NCBI GenBank assembly: GCA_002189035.1
Contig: NEEC01000011.1
Location: 1,426,001-1,490,000, forward strand
DNA length: 64,000 nucleotides
From: Utricularia gibba
Taxonomy: Eukaryota > Streptophyta > Magnoliopsida > Lamiales > Lentibulariaceae
Direction: 5' to 3'
A model generated the notes under the pieces. That model saw nothing but the letters and a program-made list of their open reading frames with translations. It did not search any database and was not told where the DNA came from. This document shows, piece by piece, positions 48,928 through 61,300 of the stretch. The first letter of the stretch is position 1. Each line of letters starts with the position of its first letter. The translations under genes and the position numbers were made by a program.

Positions 48928-51061
48928 GGGTTAATTAGTATTTTACATGTGTCAGAGTTTTTTATTTGCAATTTACGGGAACTTTTTTTCTAATTTGTAA
49001 ATTACCTTACTTTTTTATTTGTATTTGCAAAATGCCTTAGATTTTAGGTCTAAATTTGGTAAATACATGTAATGCAGGATATAGGTTGACAATATACCTT
49101 AACTTTTTGTTTTATTGGTATTTTACATAGGTTATAATTTTTCATTTGCAATTTATCGGAACTTTTTGTTCTAATTTGTAAATTACTTATTTTTTTATTT
49201 TTCTTTATAAATTGACTTAGATCTAGAAATTCATTTATACAATAATGCGAAAATAAGTTTAATATTACAAATTATATATTTTGTTTTATAAAATTTCATA
49301 TTTTTTTATATTTATATAATACCCTAATTTTTATTTTTGATTTATAAAATACCATATTTTAATTAAATTCTAATTACTATTTAAATTACAATTATTATAT
49401 AATAATAAAAACTTACTTTAAATTAATATTGAATTCCTAATTTAATATAGTTATAAAATATTTAATAATTCACTTTTTAAAAAATGTTTCCAGACACTGT
49501 ATCGTGTGCTAGCAGTGTCCGGAAATTTCCAGGCTCTGCAACCACGCGATGTAGTGCCTGGAAATAATATGTAACAATATTAAAAAAAATTTCTAGACAT
49601 TTTCAAGACACTGCTAGCACACCATGCAATATCTGGAAATAATATGTTAAAAAATGTTTCCAGACATTGCATCGCGTGCTAGCAGTGTCCGGAAATTTAC
49701 AGGCTTTGCAACCATGCGATGCAGTGCCTGGAAATAATATGTAACCATATTAAAAAAAAAATTCTAGACATTTTCCAGACACTGCTAGCACACCATGCAG
49801 TGTCTGGAAATAATATGTAACCATATTAAAAAAAATTCTAGACATTTTCCAGACACTGCTAGCACACCATGCAGTGTCTGGAAATAATATGTAACCATAT
49901 TAAAAAATGTTTCCAGACACTGCATCGCGTGCTAGTAGTGTTCGGAAATTTCCAAGCTCTGCAACCACGCGATGCAGTGCCTAGAAATAATATGTAACCA
50001 TATTAAAAAAATTTTCTAGACATTACAATCACGCCAACTAGCAGTGTCTGGAATTTTCAGACACTCATAAGAAACGAAGTAGTGTTTGGAAGGACTTATT
50101 TTTTATTTTATTTTTTGCATAGTTATCATAATTTATAATATTATATTTTTTTATTTATAAAACACTATTAAGGTTTATAGAAGTTATAAAAATTATTATT
50201 AAATTATGTGGTTTATATAAAAAAAATCTATACAAATAGTTGTTATATTCAATAAAAGAGTGGTTGAATGTACAATTATTCAATTCATCATTCTTATGTT
50301 TGAGTAGAATTATCAACGAAAATTTTTTTTTCATATATTTAAATATTGGAATACTTTGTTTAACTTATATTTGTTAAAAAATTTATATAGGTGTATGAAA
50401 ATATATGAAATTGGTTAAAACCTAATTTAGAATACCCTAAACCCTATTCCCTAATTTGATAACCATAAATTTATTTTAAGCACGAAAATCATTTTGCAAA
50501 TATATATTAATTAAAAGAATGTTAACATGTAATATTTCAAAATAATATACATACAAGTAATACAATAGTTTTATCATATTTTTGATTATGTAATACAATG
50601 ATTATAATCATAAAATATTATATTATTTCGTATATAACTTATATAATTTATTATATTACATTTTTATAAAAATTTTTAAATAGTTTAATAGTATAGGTTT
50701 CTTAATATCATTATTAATAATAAATTTTATTATTTAATATAATTTTAAAAACATTATACTTCATATTCTTTTGTTTTTGTGTAAAAATCATTTTCTTCAA
50801 CATTTCAACATAAAAGAATATACCCATCATGAGTTTTTTTTATTTAAAAAATAAGAAGTCCGATATTTTGCGAATGAAAACTAAGATTATATGTAATTTT
50901 ACAATAAAAAAAAACTTTCATTATTTTGCAAATAAATGTAGTCTAACACAAGTATTTATCAAATTTTGACTTGTAATACCTGTAAAATACTAATAAAATA
51001 AAAAGTTCCGGTATTTTGCAAACATATTTATTCTGACACATGTATTTAACAAATTTAGCCC
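48928..51061. mobile_element. Non-autonomous Mutator-like (MULE) element, 2134 bp
   Basis: The left end reads GGGTTAATTAGTATTTTACA... and the inverted right end reads GGGCTAAATTTGTTAAATACA.... Both continue as ATGTGTCAGA, then TTTGCAA, AC-GGAACTTTTT, giving terminal inverted repeats of roughly 70 bp with mismatches. A 9-bp near-perfect target duplication flanks it. There is no transposase ORF. Parts of the TIR sequence recur inside the left end (near 49040-49200) and right end (near 50880-50990), as subterminal repeats. The middle holds a palindromic tandem array at 49486-50094. Classification to MULE rests on TIR length, GGG ends and 9-bp duplication. Confidence 0.7.
49486..50094. repeat. 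Palindromic tandem array inside the MULE-like element
   Basis: Two unit types alternate. Type A (about 105 bp) starts near 49486, 49656 and 49919 with TTTCCAGACACTGCATCGCG. Type B (about 72 bp) starts near 49591, 49762, 49836 and 50014 with TTCTAGACATTTTCCAGACA. The order is A-B-A-B-B-A-B. Each unit is itself an imperfect palindrome, built from CCAGACACTGC and its reverse GCAGTGTCTGG. Units are separated by AATAATATGTAACCATATTA. Not CRISPR. Confidence 0.8.
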
Positions 51062-51070
51062 CGATTGCAC
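51062..51070. repeat. Right 9-bp target-site duplication of the MULE-like element
   Basis: CGATTGCAC, pairing with 48919-48927 at 8 of 9 positions. Confidence 0.65.
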
Positions 51071-51354
51071 AACTCCACCAGCACAGAACAAATGAGTGGG
51101 GCCCACTTGCTCATGGGAGATGGTGACATGGCATGGCAACTATTTCGAACTGCCTGGAAATGCGTATCCGATTTCGGGCGATGGTGACAACATTTGGGGA
51201 TAAATGAATATAGGAAATAAAGATTTACAGTTAAAATGAAAATGAAACCCACCAGGAGAAGGAGACCAGCGATGTCAAGAGTTACCATACAATCCCTCCT
51301 TTTTCATTTTAGTAACAAGTGTTGATGAATGCATAACTCTGAGTCATCCTCTAT

Positions 51355-51839
51355 GTACTTGTTAGTGTGGTAAAATTGCACATACTCCATCCAAATTCCA
51401 AAAAAGAAATGCTTTTTCATGAGTAGATAGCTCTTCCCTTGACTGTTTTCAGGTTTCATCCCACTGAAACAGGTAGGTGATCCAAGGCTGCCTGCAGCAG
51501 CAGCCTGGCAGATAGCTGCTGGGTTACCATTGCTTCTAATTTGAGCTTCTTTCAAACACTCTCTTGTGGTTGTCGTTCTCACAGGTGCCTCGATGATCAC
51601 GAGGAGGACGACACCCACAAGGAGTGTTTGAAAGAAGCTCTTGGGGAACAAGTTAGAAGCCATAGTAACAGCGCAGCTATCCGCCAGACTGCTGCTGCAG
51701 GCAGCCTTGGATCACCTACCTGTTTCAGTGGGATGAAACCTGAAAACACTGTCAAGGGAAGAGCTAGCTACATATGAAAAATGATTTCTTTTTTGGAATT
51801 TGGATGGAGTATCTGCAATTTTACCACACTAACAAGTAC
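51355..51839. repeat. Head-to-head inverted duplication of a small ORF, about 230-bp arms
   Basis: Left arm 51355-51580 and right arm 51601-51839 are diverged reverse complements around a 20-bp centre. Both arms can encode the same peptide: on the minus strand ECLKEAQIRSNGNPAAICQ..., on the plus strand ECLKEALGEQVRSHSNSAAI..., each followed by AAGSLGSPTCFSGMKPEN. The minus-strand frame is open from 51663 to 51304 (119 aa) and begins with a hydrophobic stretch (FQTLLVGVVLLVIIEA) like a signal or anchor. The plus-strand frame is open from 51541 to 51777. The peptide is not recognised. Confidence 0.7.
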
Positions 51840-51841
51840 GG

Positions 51842-52155
51842 AAGCTGGTCTTTCTGATGCAGACTGTATCTGCCCACGGATATGTATAGAAATATGTAAC
51901 GAGTAATGAGATGTAGAAAGGATATTCTTCTGGATGGCGAATCAGTTCAGCAGCAGCATCTGCAGGAATGCTCACTGCTCTTTTTCCCTTGTGGACTGTA
52001 CCTGGTTCTGGTTCCTTGCCCAAACTCTGGATTCTTCCCATTTGCTCCATGTCGAGGAGTTGCTCTTTTGCTGTGGCATCAATTAACCCTTGCAAAACTT
52101 CGAAAAGATCAACACCAAGTGAAGACATCAACAATATATAAAGAACATTAGGCAT
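51842..52155 (-). CDS. Unrecognised ORF or captured exon downstream of RRP42
   Basis: Open minus-strand frame with protein-like text: GVDLFEVLQGLIDATAKEQL, LDMEQMGRIQSLGKEPEPG, and SIPADAAAELIRHPEEYPF. A possible donor lies after EPEPG (CCAG|GTACAG), which would make the first part an exon. It ends at the edge of the inverted duplication. It could be a fragment of another gene moved here by a transposon, part of the RRP42 3' flank read by chance, or a small gene. No domain is recognised. Confidence 0.25.
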
Positions 52156-52301
52156 TCCAATGAAACACAGAGATCAATATAACCAGATGATGCTCAATGA
52201 TTGTAGTTGTAATCCAGAGGGATTCTGCCTCCCAATGCTAAGTGATTGTATTTGTAAGTGATCCTAATCAATTTGTGTGCAGAAAATCACTAGCACTATT
52301 T

Positions 52302-53789
52302 CTAGAGTTTCATGTCATCGCCATCCTCATCCTCATGACGAGCTTCCGCAGCAGCGATTTCGGAATCCAGCATGTTGATCATATTCCCACTTAGATGTTT
52401 TGCAACAGACACCATGTCAAGAATCACGCTTGGATCCAAACCCGCACCCCCTCTTTTCATCAACCCACATACACGTCCATCTTTGTTGACAGAAATCGAC
52501 ACAGCACAACTCATTTCAGATTCCTCTTCCCCTGTAGCGTCCACTATGTAATGCCTGCCAACCTGAAATGCAATCAATAATTCAGCAGTGCGTCACGATT
52601 ACTAATTGGAAAAGATGAGGGAGATGATAGAGTGCCTTCGTTAATGTGATCAAGAAAGGGATCCTGCTTGTGTCAAATTGTAGGAACTCTTCATCACTGA
52701 CGTCAACTTCTGGCTGCTCATCATGAGCGGCAATGGCTGTCACTTGCACTTTTGGTATTGCAGTATTGCTGAGCGCTGCCTGGTAGGGAAAACCAAACAA
52801 CAGAACACACACTCTTTGCTTCAGTTCAGATTTTTTTTTTTTTTCAGATGGTTAAATAAGCACTCTCGATCAAGGCTAATACCATGTGCATACCTTGATA
52901 GCAGCCGCCAAGGCATCCAGTACATTGCCATCAGAGCTAACAACAAGAGAATCAATATAAAGATCCCAACAGATCTTCCCCTTTACAATGGACAGAGACA
53001 AGAGATCGATTCCAGATCCTGATGAAAACACCCCAAAAAGAAACAAAACTAACTAAAGTGGGACCATCACAGCCTAACTTTGAGCAACACAAGATTGGTT
53101 CAGTTCATAAGTACCTGACCCACGTTTACCACCCAGCAAGCAATGTTCAAGTGCTGAACAGAGCTCGCTTGATAACTGCTCCCCGCCTCTTCCCTGCGTT
53201 ATGAAGTTACAAGAAAATCTTACAAATCGAGATCAGTATAGATTTAATATCACATGCACATGGTAACGATGAAGTTTTTTTCTTTTGTTTTTTTTTTTAA
53301 CCTCATATGTTGGCTCAGCAGTGGGGCTGCATTCAACATGAATATGAACACTTCCTTCATCTGGATGAGACGGCTTTGGTTTTCCAAGTTCAGCCTGTAA
53401 AATTAAATTGATGAATGAACAAAATACAAACAGGGTTTCTAAAAAAAATAGACAGAAATCCAAAGACTCAAGAGCTACGCTGGACAAAGATTTCACAGGA
53501 AACCTAATCACGACCCTTCATTAACTAAACTACCTTCACAGTTGCAATGACTTCAGTTGACCCCAACTTGACTCTTGCTGAACCACTTGCCTTATCATTG
53601 CCAGAATAGATTAGTAAACATAAGGTTTGTGGATAAACGAAATTAGCACTCAAAATTTCATACCTGCGGTATGACACCCGTCTCAACAAAAATGGGGCGA
53701 TATGTATATCGTTTGCGACCATCATTACGAAGATCCTGAGCGATGCCACCTTTTATAAAGTTCAGCTCTCCATAAGAAAGTCCCACCAT
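52302..53789 (-). CDS. RRP42: Exosome complex subunit RRP42 (RNase PH-like, EXOSC7), 7 coding exons, 294 aa
   Basis: RNase PH-fold subunit of the RNA exosome ring, acting in 3'-5' RNA processing and decay in nucleus and cytosol. Exons: 53789-53664, 53590-53534, 53394-53302, 53193-53115, 53018-52894, 52779-52636, 52562-52302; all close in frame. Landmarks: MVGLSYGELNFIKGGIAQDL, DGRKRYTYRPIFVETGVIPQ, SGSARVKLGSTEVIATVKAE, CSPTAEP, SSELCSALEHCLLGG, WDLYIDSLVVSSDGNVLDAL and GAGLDPSVILDMVSVAKHL. The C-terminus is acidic (ARHEDEDGDD). The intron after ITLTK starts with GC (AAG|GCACTC), a GC-AG intron. The start ATG follows an acceptor in the 5' UTR, so an upstream non-coding exon (near 54200-54450) is likely. 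Confidence 0.93.
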
Positions 53790-55010
53790 GACTACAACAA
53801 AACCAGTTCACAGATTCTGAGCAAATGTAACATCCCTTAATTTCTTTAACTAATTCCTCCAAGCAAATAACATCCGTTTCTCTTTGTAAGAACCTTAATT
53901 TCCAATGCAAACATAAGATAAAGTGTGCCATCAAGCATTTGATTTATCTTCATACTACCTACTGTTCCACTACTCATTTTACAAAGAGCAGAAAAATGTC
54001 TAGACTCAGTGTAACTGCCGATTCAAACTTCACTAATACAAGAAAAACTGATAACCACATAAAAGTTTAAACTGAACAATGTGAAATCGAACACACCTTA
54101 ACCTAAACATCAATTGCGAACGCAGAGGCGCACATCGTGCAGCGTTATCGGTAGGATGCAAAATCATGAAAATTCAAGGGCAGAATCATAAAAAAAACCT
54201 ATGAACCAATAAATGGAAAGGAGCAAACGCACCGAATACTCGAGGAATGTAAATGAGGAGTAACACTTCGAATAATTGTAAAGACGAAGGCAGCTCCCCG
54301 TCGCCTACGAGACTGGAGGACTGAACAGAATTCACAGAGACCGGGGCGCGGTGGAGTGAATTTTGGGCCAATTTTCTCCAAGCCACAAGCTCACTACAAA
54401 AAAATAGAATAAATATACCTCTTTCATATTTTTCAGAAGATTCCATTTTTAGAATTAACTAAGTCAATGTTTTACAAATAGATTAAACTTATTAAAGATC
54501 TGACAATTTTCAATTATAATTTTAAAAAATAAAAAGTATTATTTAAATAAATTGATTCATTTTTTCAATTTATTCATGAATTAAATCAAATTTAACTTCG
54601 AATCAAATCCTATAATTTTAACCTAGATAACATTGATGAAGATGATGTTCCATGTTTTGTAATTTCAAATTAAGCACTCTATTCTAATTCTATTAGAGCA
54701 GTTATTCCACTTAAATTGATTAAGATTATATAACCTTGGTATCATTTAATAGGGATGGAATATTAATTCAACAAGAATAGAATTGAATTTAGTAGAATAA
54801 AAGTGATTTCCAAACAAAGTTTTAATTTCCTAATACCACCACTTGTACTATTATATGGTGCAAGTTTACAAGTTACAGCAGCTACATAAGTACTTATAAG
54901 AAAAAAAATGTGATGACGTGGCTACAATTGGAGTCCAACCACAAGGACTAACAACACTCAGCTTCTGGCAAGGGAAATGAAGAAGATTATGGAAGGGGAG
55001 AAAGAAACCA
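53790..55010. other. RRP42 5' flank and AT-rich spacer
   Basis: 53790-54420 probably holds the 5' UTR intron and non-coding first exon of RRP42; the GC-richer block at 54290-54390 fits the first exon. 54450-54960 is AT-rich with no feature. Confidence 0.35.
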
Positions 55011-58000
55011 TCAGAAAAGGTCTTCTGCTAACTCGTTCACCAGACAAGTTAGTACGGTTTCCTCTATCTCTAAGCCTTCTTCAAAGGTCTCCCCCTCAAA
55101 ATCAATCCATTTCCCCTCCCCGAAGCTCATATCTTTGTCCACAAGCTCATCCACCATCTTCTCCTCCTCGTTCGCCCAGGTTGATATTTCTCTGTACACT
55201 TCTTCAGCTAGCCACTGCTTCTGTCGTAGCACGCTCCTCCGCTTGGACCAGACTCGGAAGCTTCGTCCCAGAAGGCTGCCGGCCTTCCCTTCCACCCACT
55301 CGAACACACAGTCAAAGAGTGCTCTGCGTTCGAGTTCTTCGGTGTCACAGTATAGATGCTTTTTTTGGTTCTCTAGCTGGCGAAACATGGTGGAAGGTGT
55401 CAGCTTGTCAGGTTGCTGTTTCAGAGCGAGCTCATCGGTGAGAATGTCTGTGTTCTCGAGTATGTCTCCAATATACAGCAGTCGCCAGTTCAAAGAAGGA
55501 TCTTTGGGATTTATCATGTACGACCAGGGTGTAGTGTTTTCAGATAACGCTCCAACTGAGACTGAAGACGCGGTATCTAAAGCCTCACATTCACCTTCAG
55601 TAAGCTGCGATTTTCTCGTACAACTCCAGCGTGTCTCTTCATTTGAATATTGGCCTGAAAATCATTCTCTAGATTAAATCACATCACGAGAGATAATAAG
55701 TAATTTCAGATCATTACGCTATTCAAACCACATGGAAACATGAACAGAGCATTTTTCACAAACCCAAGTCCAATCTGCGCATCATCATGTGAAGAAGTAC
55801 TACAATACGCTTTCCTGTCAGTTGTTTTCTTGAAATTCATGCACATTCGACTATTTAAAAATAAGAAGCACACAATTTGCATGGATCAATGCTGAAGATT
55901 CAACTACGGAAAAAGCTTATATATAGATGGTAGCTTTACCTTCAATGGAGCTTTCATCTACTTCAAAGGAATCAGAAGCACCACCATAAAAGGAGGGCTG
56001 GCTTGAAAAAGAGAGGGAGGCTTGTGGAGTTAGAGATTTCTGGTGCTCCATGTTAATGCCATGACAATTAGCTTCCAAGCACTCCAGCGTCTGAAAAATG
56101 AAGGCCCAAAGCATCAGAATAAACTAATATTTACATGTATTATTAGCATTGCTCTTGACTAACTTTGACACAAAAGAATAGTCCACTCATCTCAGCACTT
56201 AATCTAAGATAACATGTATATATCAATGGATTCCGTAAATTTAAGTCAGACCATCTGTGTCATTATCTGATGCAAAGGTAACAAGATGTATAATGCTCTA
56301 ACCTCAAGATCATTTGACCAGGGGCCAATGCTTGAAGCACAATCCGCAGTAGAACTAAGGATTTGTTGCTTGTTGATGCATGCATTGTTGTCGTTTTGCA
56401 TGAACTTCACAGAACTTGGGCTCGATGGTACATCTTCACTGCCATATGTAGGAGCAGAAAATCTGGACTGCTCTTGGGACAGCAAAACATTGGAAGTCAA
56501 TTCTCTCAGCTTTTGTTCCAAAAGCGCACTTAGTGAATCTCCACTAACAGTAGCATTAGCTCCTGAGGAAGATGCAGTAGAAATGCTAAAATCAGTCCCA
56601 TGCCCACGCAGGTTGGAACTGGGAAACATGGAGCTATCTGAAGCAAAGATTGTGTCACGCAGGTTGGAGCCACCACAGGACTTTTTGATTGGTGATGTAA
56701 ACGTGAATGACACAACGTCCAAAGTCTTCTTCTTTCCAATTTCATCCCATTCAGAATTAGCTTCATAGGAATCATATCTGGATGAGTTGGATGCTTTCAT
56801 TTGTGTAGCCTTTTCATCAGCATTTCCAAACATCTGAACATTACCATTTGTAGGCAGTTTTTTCTTACCACTGTTCTTTGGGCTTAAAGATGAAGACTGC
56901 CTCACGGTATCAGGAGCCACAATGTTCATCTTCCTGGATGTTACGATGTTGCTGACAACAATCTTATCTATTGCCTGACTTACTCGCCCCTGGGGATTAA
57001 TGGTGGATGGATTGGACTCTTTTCTCATTTTCGAGTGACAAAAGGGTGATTCAAAAGTATCATTCCCTTCTGCTGATGCACGGTTTTGCTTCTGGTTATT
57101 TAACCTCAACGCTTCAGAACTCCTTGAAGTATTCCTTTTCACTCTCTTTGGTGGATCAGTAATATTCCGACTAGAACTAGCCAGCTTGGCATCATTATGT
57201 TCTTTTTGTTTTCCAAAACTTTTGCTAGAAACTGAAACTGATCCATTTCTTCTCTGGATGCTCATCTTTCCCTGCTGAACTGCAGGAGAGCCTGCCCTGT
57301 CCTTGACCCTGGATCTTTGTGAGCCTACACCTCTACATTCTTCAGAACTCCTAAAATTGTCTTCTGACCGTTCCTGGACCCTGGAATACACTTGATTCTT
57401 TTTTCCAGAATTCAGCTCTTTTGCTTTGTACGGCATGCCAAATGTTCGAGATGATCTTTCCACAGCCTCCATCCTTTCTCTCAAATCACGATTCCGAAAT
57501 GTAACAGAAGAACCTACAGCTGGTACTGTTTCTTTAAACATTGACCGTGGACTTTGCTCAATCATTTTGGTTGCTGCCTCAATAATATACGCAGCATTTT
57601 TAGGAGGAACAAAACCAGGAGTCTTGATAGGTGAAAGAAGCCGATGGTGGCTCGCACAAGCTGGCTTAGCAGATTTGTGAGGTAACACCTCTGTTTGAAA
57701 CCTCTCTATTGGCATGCTGGGCGCTTTCCTCACCCCATGTTCCAAAGGATTCTGCTTCAAGCCATCCAGTTTATTTCGAACACTCTCAAACACCACAATA
57801 TCATGCTCACCTGGTAACACTTGCGGGGACATCAAATAACCAGGATCTCTGAAAATGTGAGGCCCCAAAAAAGGACTAAGAAAGGGATCATTGACATTTG
57901 AGTTAGGCAATGAGTCCAATCCCATCAAACGTGCCACGACACCAGGTGCCTTTTTTCCGCATTCAGGATCACCATTAGATGGCCCAGAATAGTGGTAACT

Positions 58001-58365
58001 GTTGTCACCTTCAGCTTTTGGAAGAAATCCCTTTTCAAGCTCCTTCAGTTCAAAGGGATGCAAACATAAGTTTAAAATCCTCATCTATAACATGAAGGAA
58101 ACCTTTATCAGAGCTTATTTATGTTCATTACCTGCAGATTTCGTCCAATCAACGAACTCCGGTAATTCTCTTTTCCAGAATTCGAGCTCTCTGCACCACA
58201 AACACTCAGCGGTGGTAAGCTTCAATAATTAACCACATCGGAATGACATAGAGAAACAGTACCTGGGGGATCAGATTTGCTAGAGAATAGCTTCTTTCGA
58301 GATTTGGCATTCCAATCAAACAATTGAAAAAAGCCCCCTTTCATTCCCCTCTTCTCCACCTCCAT
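55011..58365 (-). CDS. TRM/LONGIFOLIA-like protein (DUF3741-DUF4378), 5 exons, 898 aa
   Basis: Member of the plant TON1-recruiting-motif family, which links TON1/PP2A complexes to microtubules and shapes cell elongation and division planes. Exons: 58365-58263, 58190-58132, 58042-56303, 56090-55940, 55654-55011. Starts MEVEKRGMKGGFFQLFDWNA and KSRKKLFSS. The LM motif is at APGVVARLMGLDSLP. The long Ser/Lys-rich middle includes SPIKTPGFVPPKNAAYIIEA. The C-terminal DUF4378 includes SYMINPKDPSLNWRLLYIGD, RALFDCVFEWVEGKA and WLAEEVYREISTWANEEEKM, ending ETVLTCLVNELAEDLF. The exon 3 acceptor (CTGAAG|GAG) lacks a strong polypyrimidine tract and is the least sure. The subgroup number cannot be assigned by eye. 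Confidence 0.87.
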
Positions 58366-61300
58366 TTGTCAGCTTAAAAATTTGCAGTTCTACGTGTCTC
58401 AAAGCGACCGGAAACGCAAAGGATTAAAACCTATAAGACTGCGAATCCCCATTCACAACTGCATTGGAAACCCTGAAACAAGATCTGCGAACCATAAACC
58501 CAACCTAATGTAGATACAAATTTGCAAAAAAGAAGAAATTTCCCTTGTTGACTAACAAAACCAGATCAAATGGCGTACAATTTCAAATTTCGTGTGCACC
58601 AGCTGATAAAGAGTGGGAAATTCGGGAGAATCAAGCAAACCCACTTCGCAGAGCAACCCTTTTTATCCGATCTCTGCAATTCCAAGCCACTTTTTCACAT
58701 TCTTACAAGCGTATAATGCAGCTAGAATCCTTGACGCATTTTCCCAAGGCAGCCCGTTAAAAAACGTACCTTCACGTAACGCTCATTCTCAAAACGGGAA
58801 GACTCGGAAAACTTGCAGGCACAGCTTGACGGGAAGAAGTCAAAACAACAGAGCAGGCAAAGCAGCTAAGAATCAAGACGAATATGGGTCCGCCAAGTGC
58901 AGATCTAGTACGATCCAACCAAAACCCGAGTTGGGTCTTTTGAAATGGGTCGCAACCTACCAGTAAAAGAGCCAAGTGAGGGATGCGAAATTCGAAAAAG
59001 CAAAGGAAACTGTTCCAAATCCAATCGCGGATCAGAATTTGTGCTCAGCATCATGGGCATTTCTCAGTTCAATCCATTGGGTACATTTAATATTATTCTT
59101 TTTTCTTTTTTACATTTAATATATAAAATTGACTTCTGAAAAATCTGATAGAATGTACACAATCACGTATGTGATCAACCGCACTTAGTTTGAAAATTAT
59201 ATTAATTGTACTTCAATTTGGACAATTTTAGATTGTTTTGTTATTTAATTTATGTCGGCTTACTAATTCTGTCCCATTTAAAATATGGTAATAATCATAC
59301 CACAAAAACAGTAAGTCAATTTATTCCATTGCACCTTGCAAGAATTGTTAAGGGAATTTGGTAGCATAATAATTATTATTTTTTTAGAATAATAATATGT
59401 GCTTAGAAGATAGATTTTAAAAATTTGTGTTTAAAATGATATTGCATTTGATATGTATATTTTAAATATAAGAAAAAATAAATCAAATTTCAATTAATTA
59501 AGAAAAAATACGTGAAAAAAATATTTTAAATCATATGTGTATTAAAAAAATGCTTACCAAATAGGAAAAAATAGTTGTCAATTCAAATATATTTAGATAC
59601 TTGTTATCATACATGACTTAAATATTTGACCACGTACTCATGTAGTGATTAAACTATGTAATTCACACTTCTCATAGCTTTTTATCATTTTAAGATTATG
59701 GTATTCAATAACCATTGTAGTATTGTTTCTTGTATTATAGAATTATAGAATTAAGTATATCACTAAAGACATTTCAACTATTCTAATAACATATGTTTTT
59801 GTATATTTAATTATAATTCATGTAATATAAACTCTTGTAGACATATGCCAAATATGTCATGGTAATGATTTTCGATTGAATCCTTTTTCTTAATTGTTTA
59901 AGGTCAATATTGAATGATTTCACATAACTCTGAGCTCAGTGATGATCAATTGCATACTTATAAAGGAAAACTTTGCATGAAAATGAATCCAAACTTCAAA
60001 GTTCATGTAAAAAATATAATACAGCAACTATACACATAAAGTTTTATGTAGATGCAGATTTTCTTCAAACTCTATTCCAAAAAGTATTCAATAATATATA
60101 TTTAACTATGAAACATGAAAAAGAAGAAAAATGAAAATTTAGAAGTATAAAAATAATATAACCCTCTCCTTATTTGGTAATGAAGTGATTTTTATAAAGA
60201 GAACATTCAAATCCTTTGTTAGATTTTTTTGGATATATTTAAATTAATTATTTCCTTCAAATCTTTAGTTCCCCATCACCCCTTCCCTAAATGCCCAAAT
60301 AAAAGTATAAAAGATAACAAAACAAAATGTAAACATTCATAAAACAATACAAAAATTATTCCATTTAACTTGAAGATATTATTTTTCTTTAAATTAGATT
60401 CATGTCTTCTCATGCTTATGTTAATATTCTTGGAAGAATTTTACTTTATTATTTTACATATCTTAAGATGAAATCAAATAAATATGTATTATTCTTAATT
60501 TTGTTGTCTATTCACTTTTTAAATCCACTACATACTTCTCTGTTAGATACTATAAAGATAATTAGAAAAACAGCTACTTGAAATATGAATAAGACATACA
60601 CATTATTTGAAATCATGATCGTCAAAATTGTTAAGGGCAATCAACCCACTACCATTTTTCAATCAAAAGTATGGAAAATATTATAAATATTGTTAATGTA
60701 AATGCTCATACTACCTACAACTTGAAGTGTATTAAGAATAAGAATAATGAGTTTATAGTGAATGAAATATTTGGAAGCGGTTAATTGATAAATGGGGTAT
60801 TGAATTTCAACCAAATGGAGCAATAAGTATGGATCATTATTAGTAGAGTAATTGTAAGTTTTCACTTATAACTATTATTATGTGAATTCAATGTTTATTA
60901 TTTTTTGTAGTTTGAAATCATTTTTTTGATAAAGCATATCTTCTTCTTCATTATGGTGACATATTAGAATGTATGCATCATCATTTTTAATTATTATTTG
61001 TTATATTCCATTTTTTTATAGAAGAACAGTTAATATAACAAATTTTAGGCTACTATGTTATATACCATATATTTCATTATCAAAAGAGCTTAAATTTATT
61101 TATATATTTTGAAGTTGTTCAAGAATTGACAAGAAGATATTTTCATATCTTTAAAGGATTCATACATTAAAAAAGATTATATTGAGAATGAGATTTTGAA
61201 TACACTACCTATATATAGCAATGAGAATATCAGTTTATCTATAACAAGATCTAATGCTATATCATCGCCAAAATGCAAAGATATTTAAATCATAAATTGT

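Noticed and set aside
49486-50094. CRISPR-like array
   Set aside because: Unit lengths vary (about 72 and 105 bp), the units are palindromic and there are no unique spacers; the array lies inside a plant transposon.
51055-51288. 77-aa hydrophobic minus-strand ORF
   Set aside because: It ends inside the transposon boundary and has no recognisable homologue; composition alone is not enough to call a gene.
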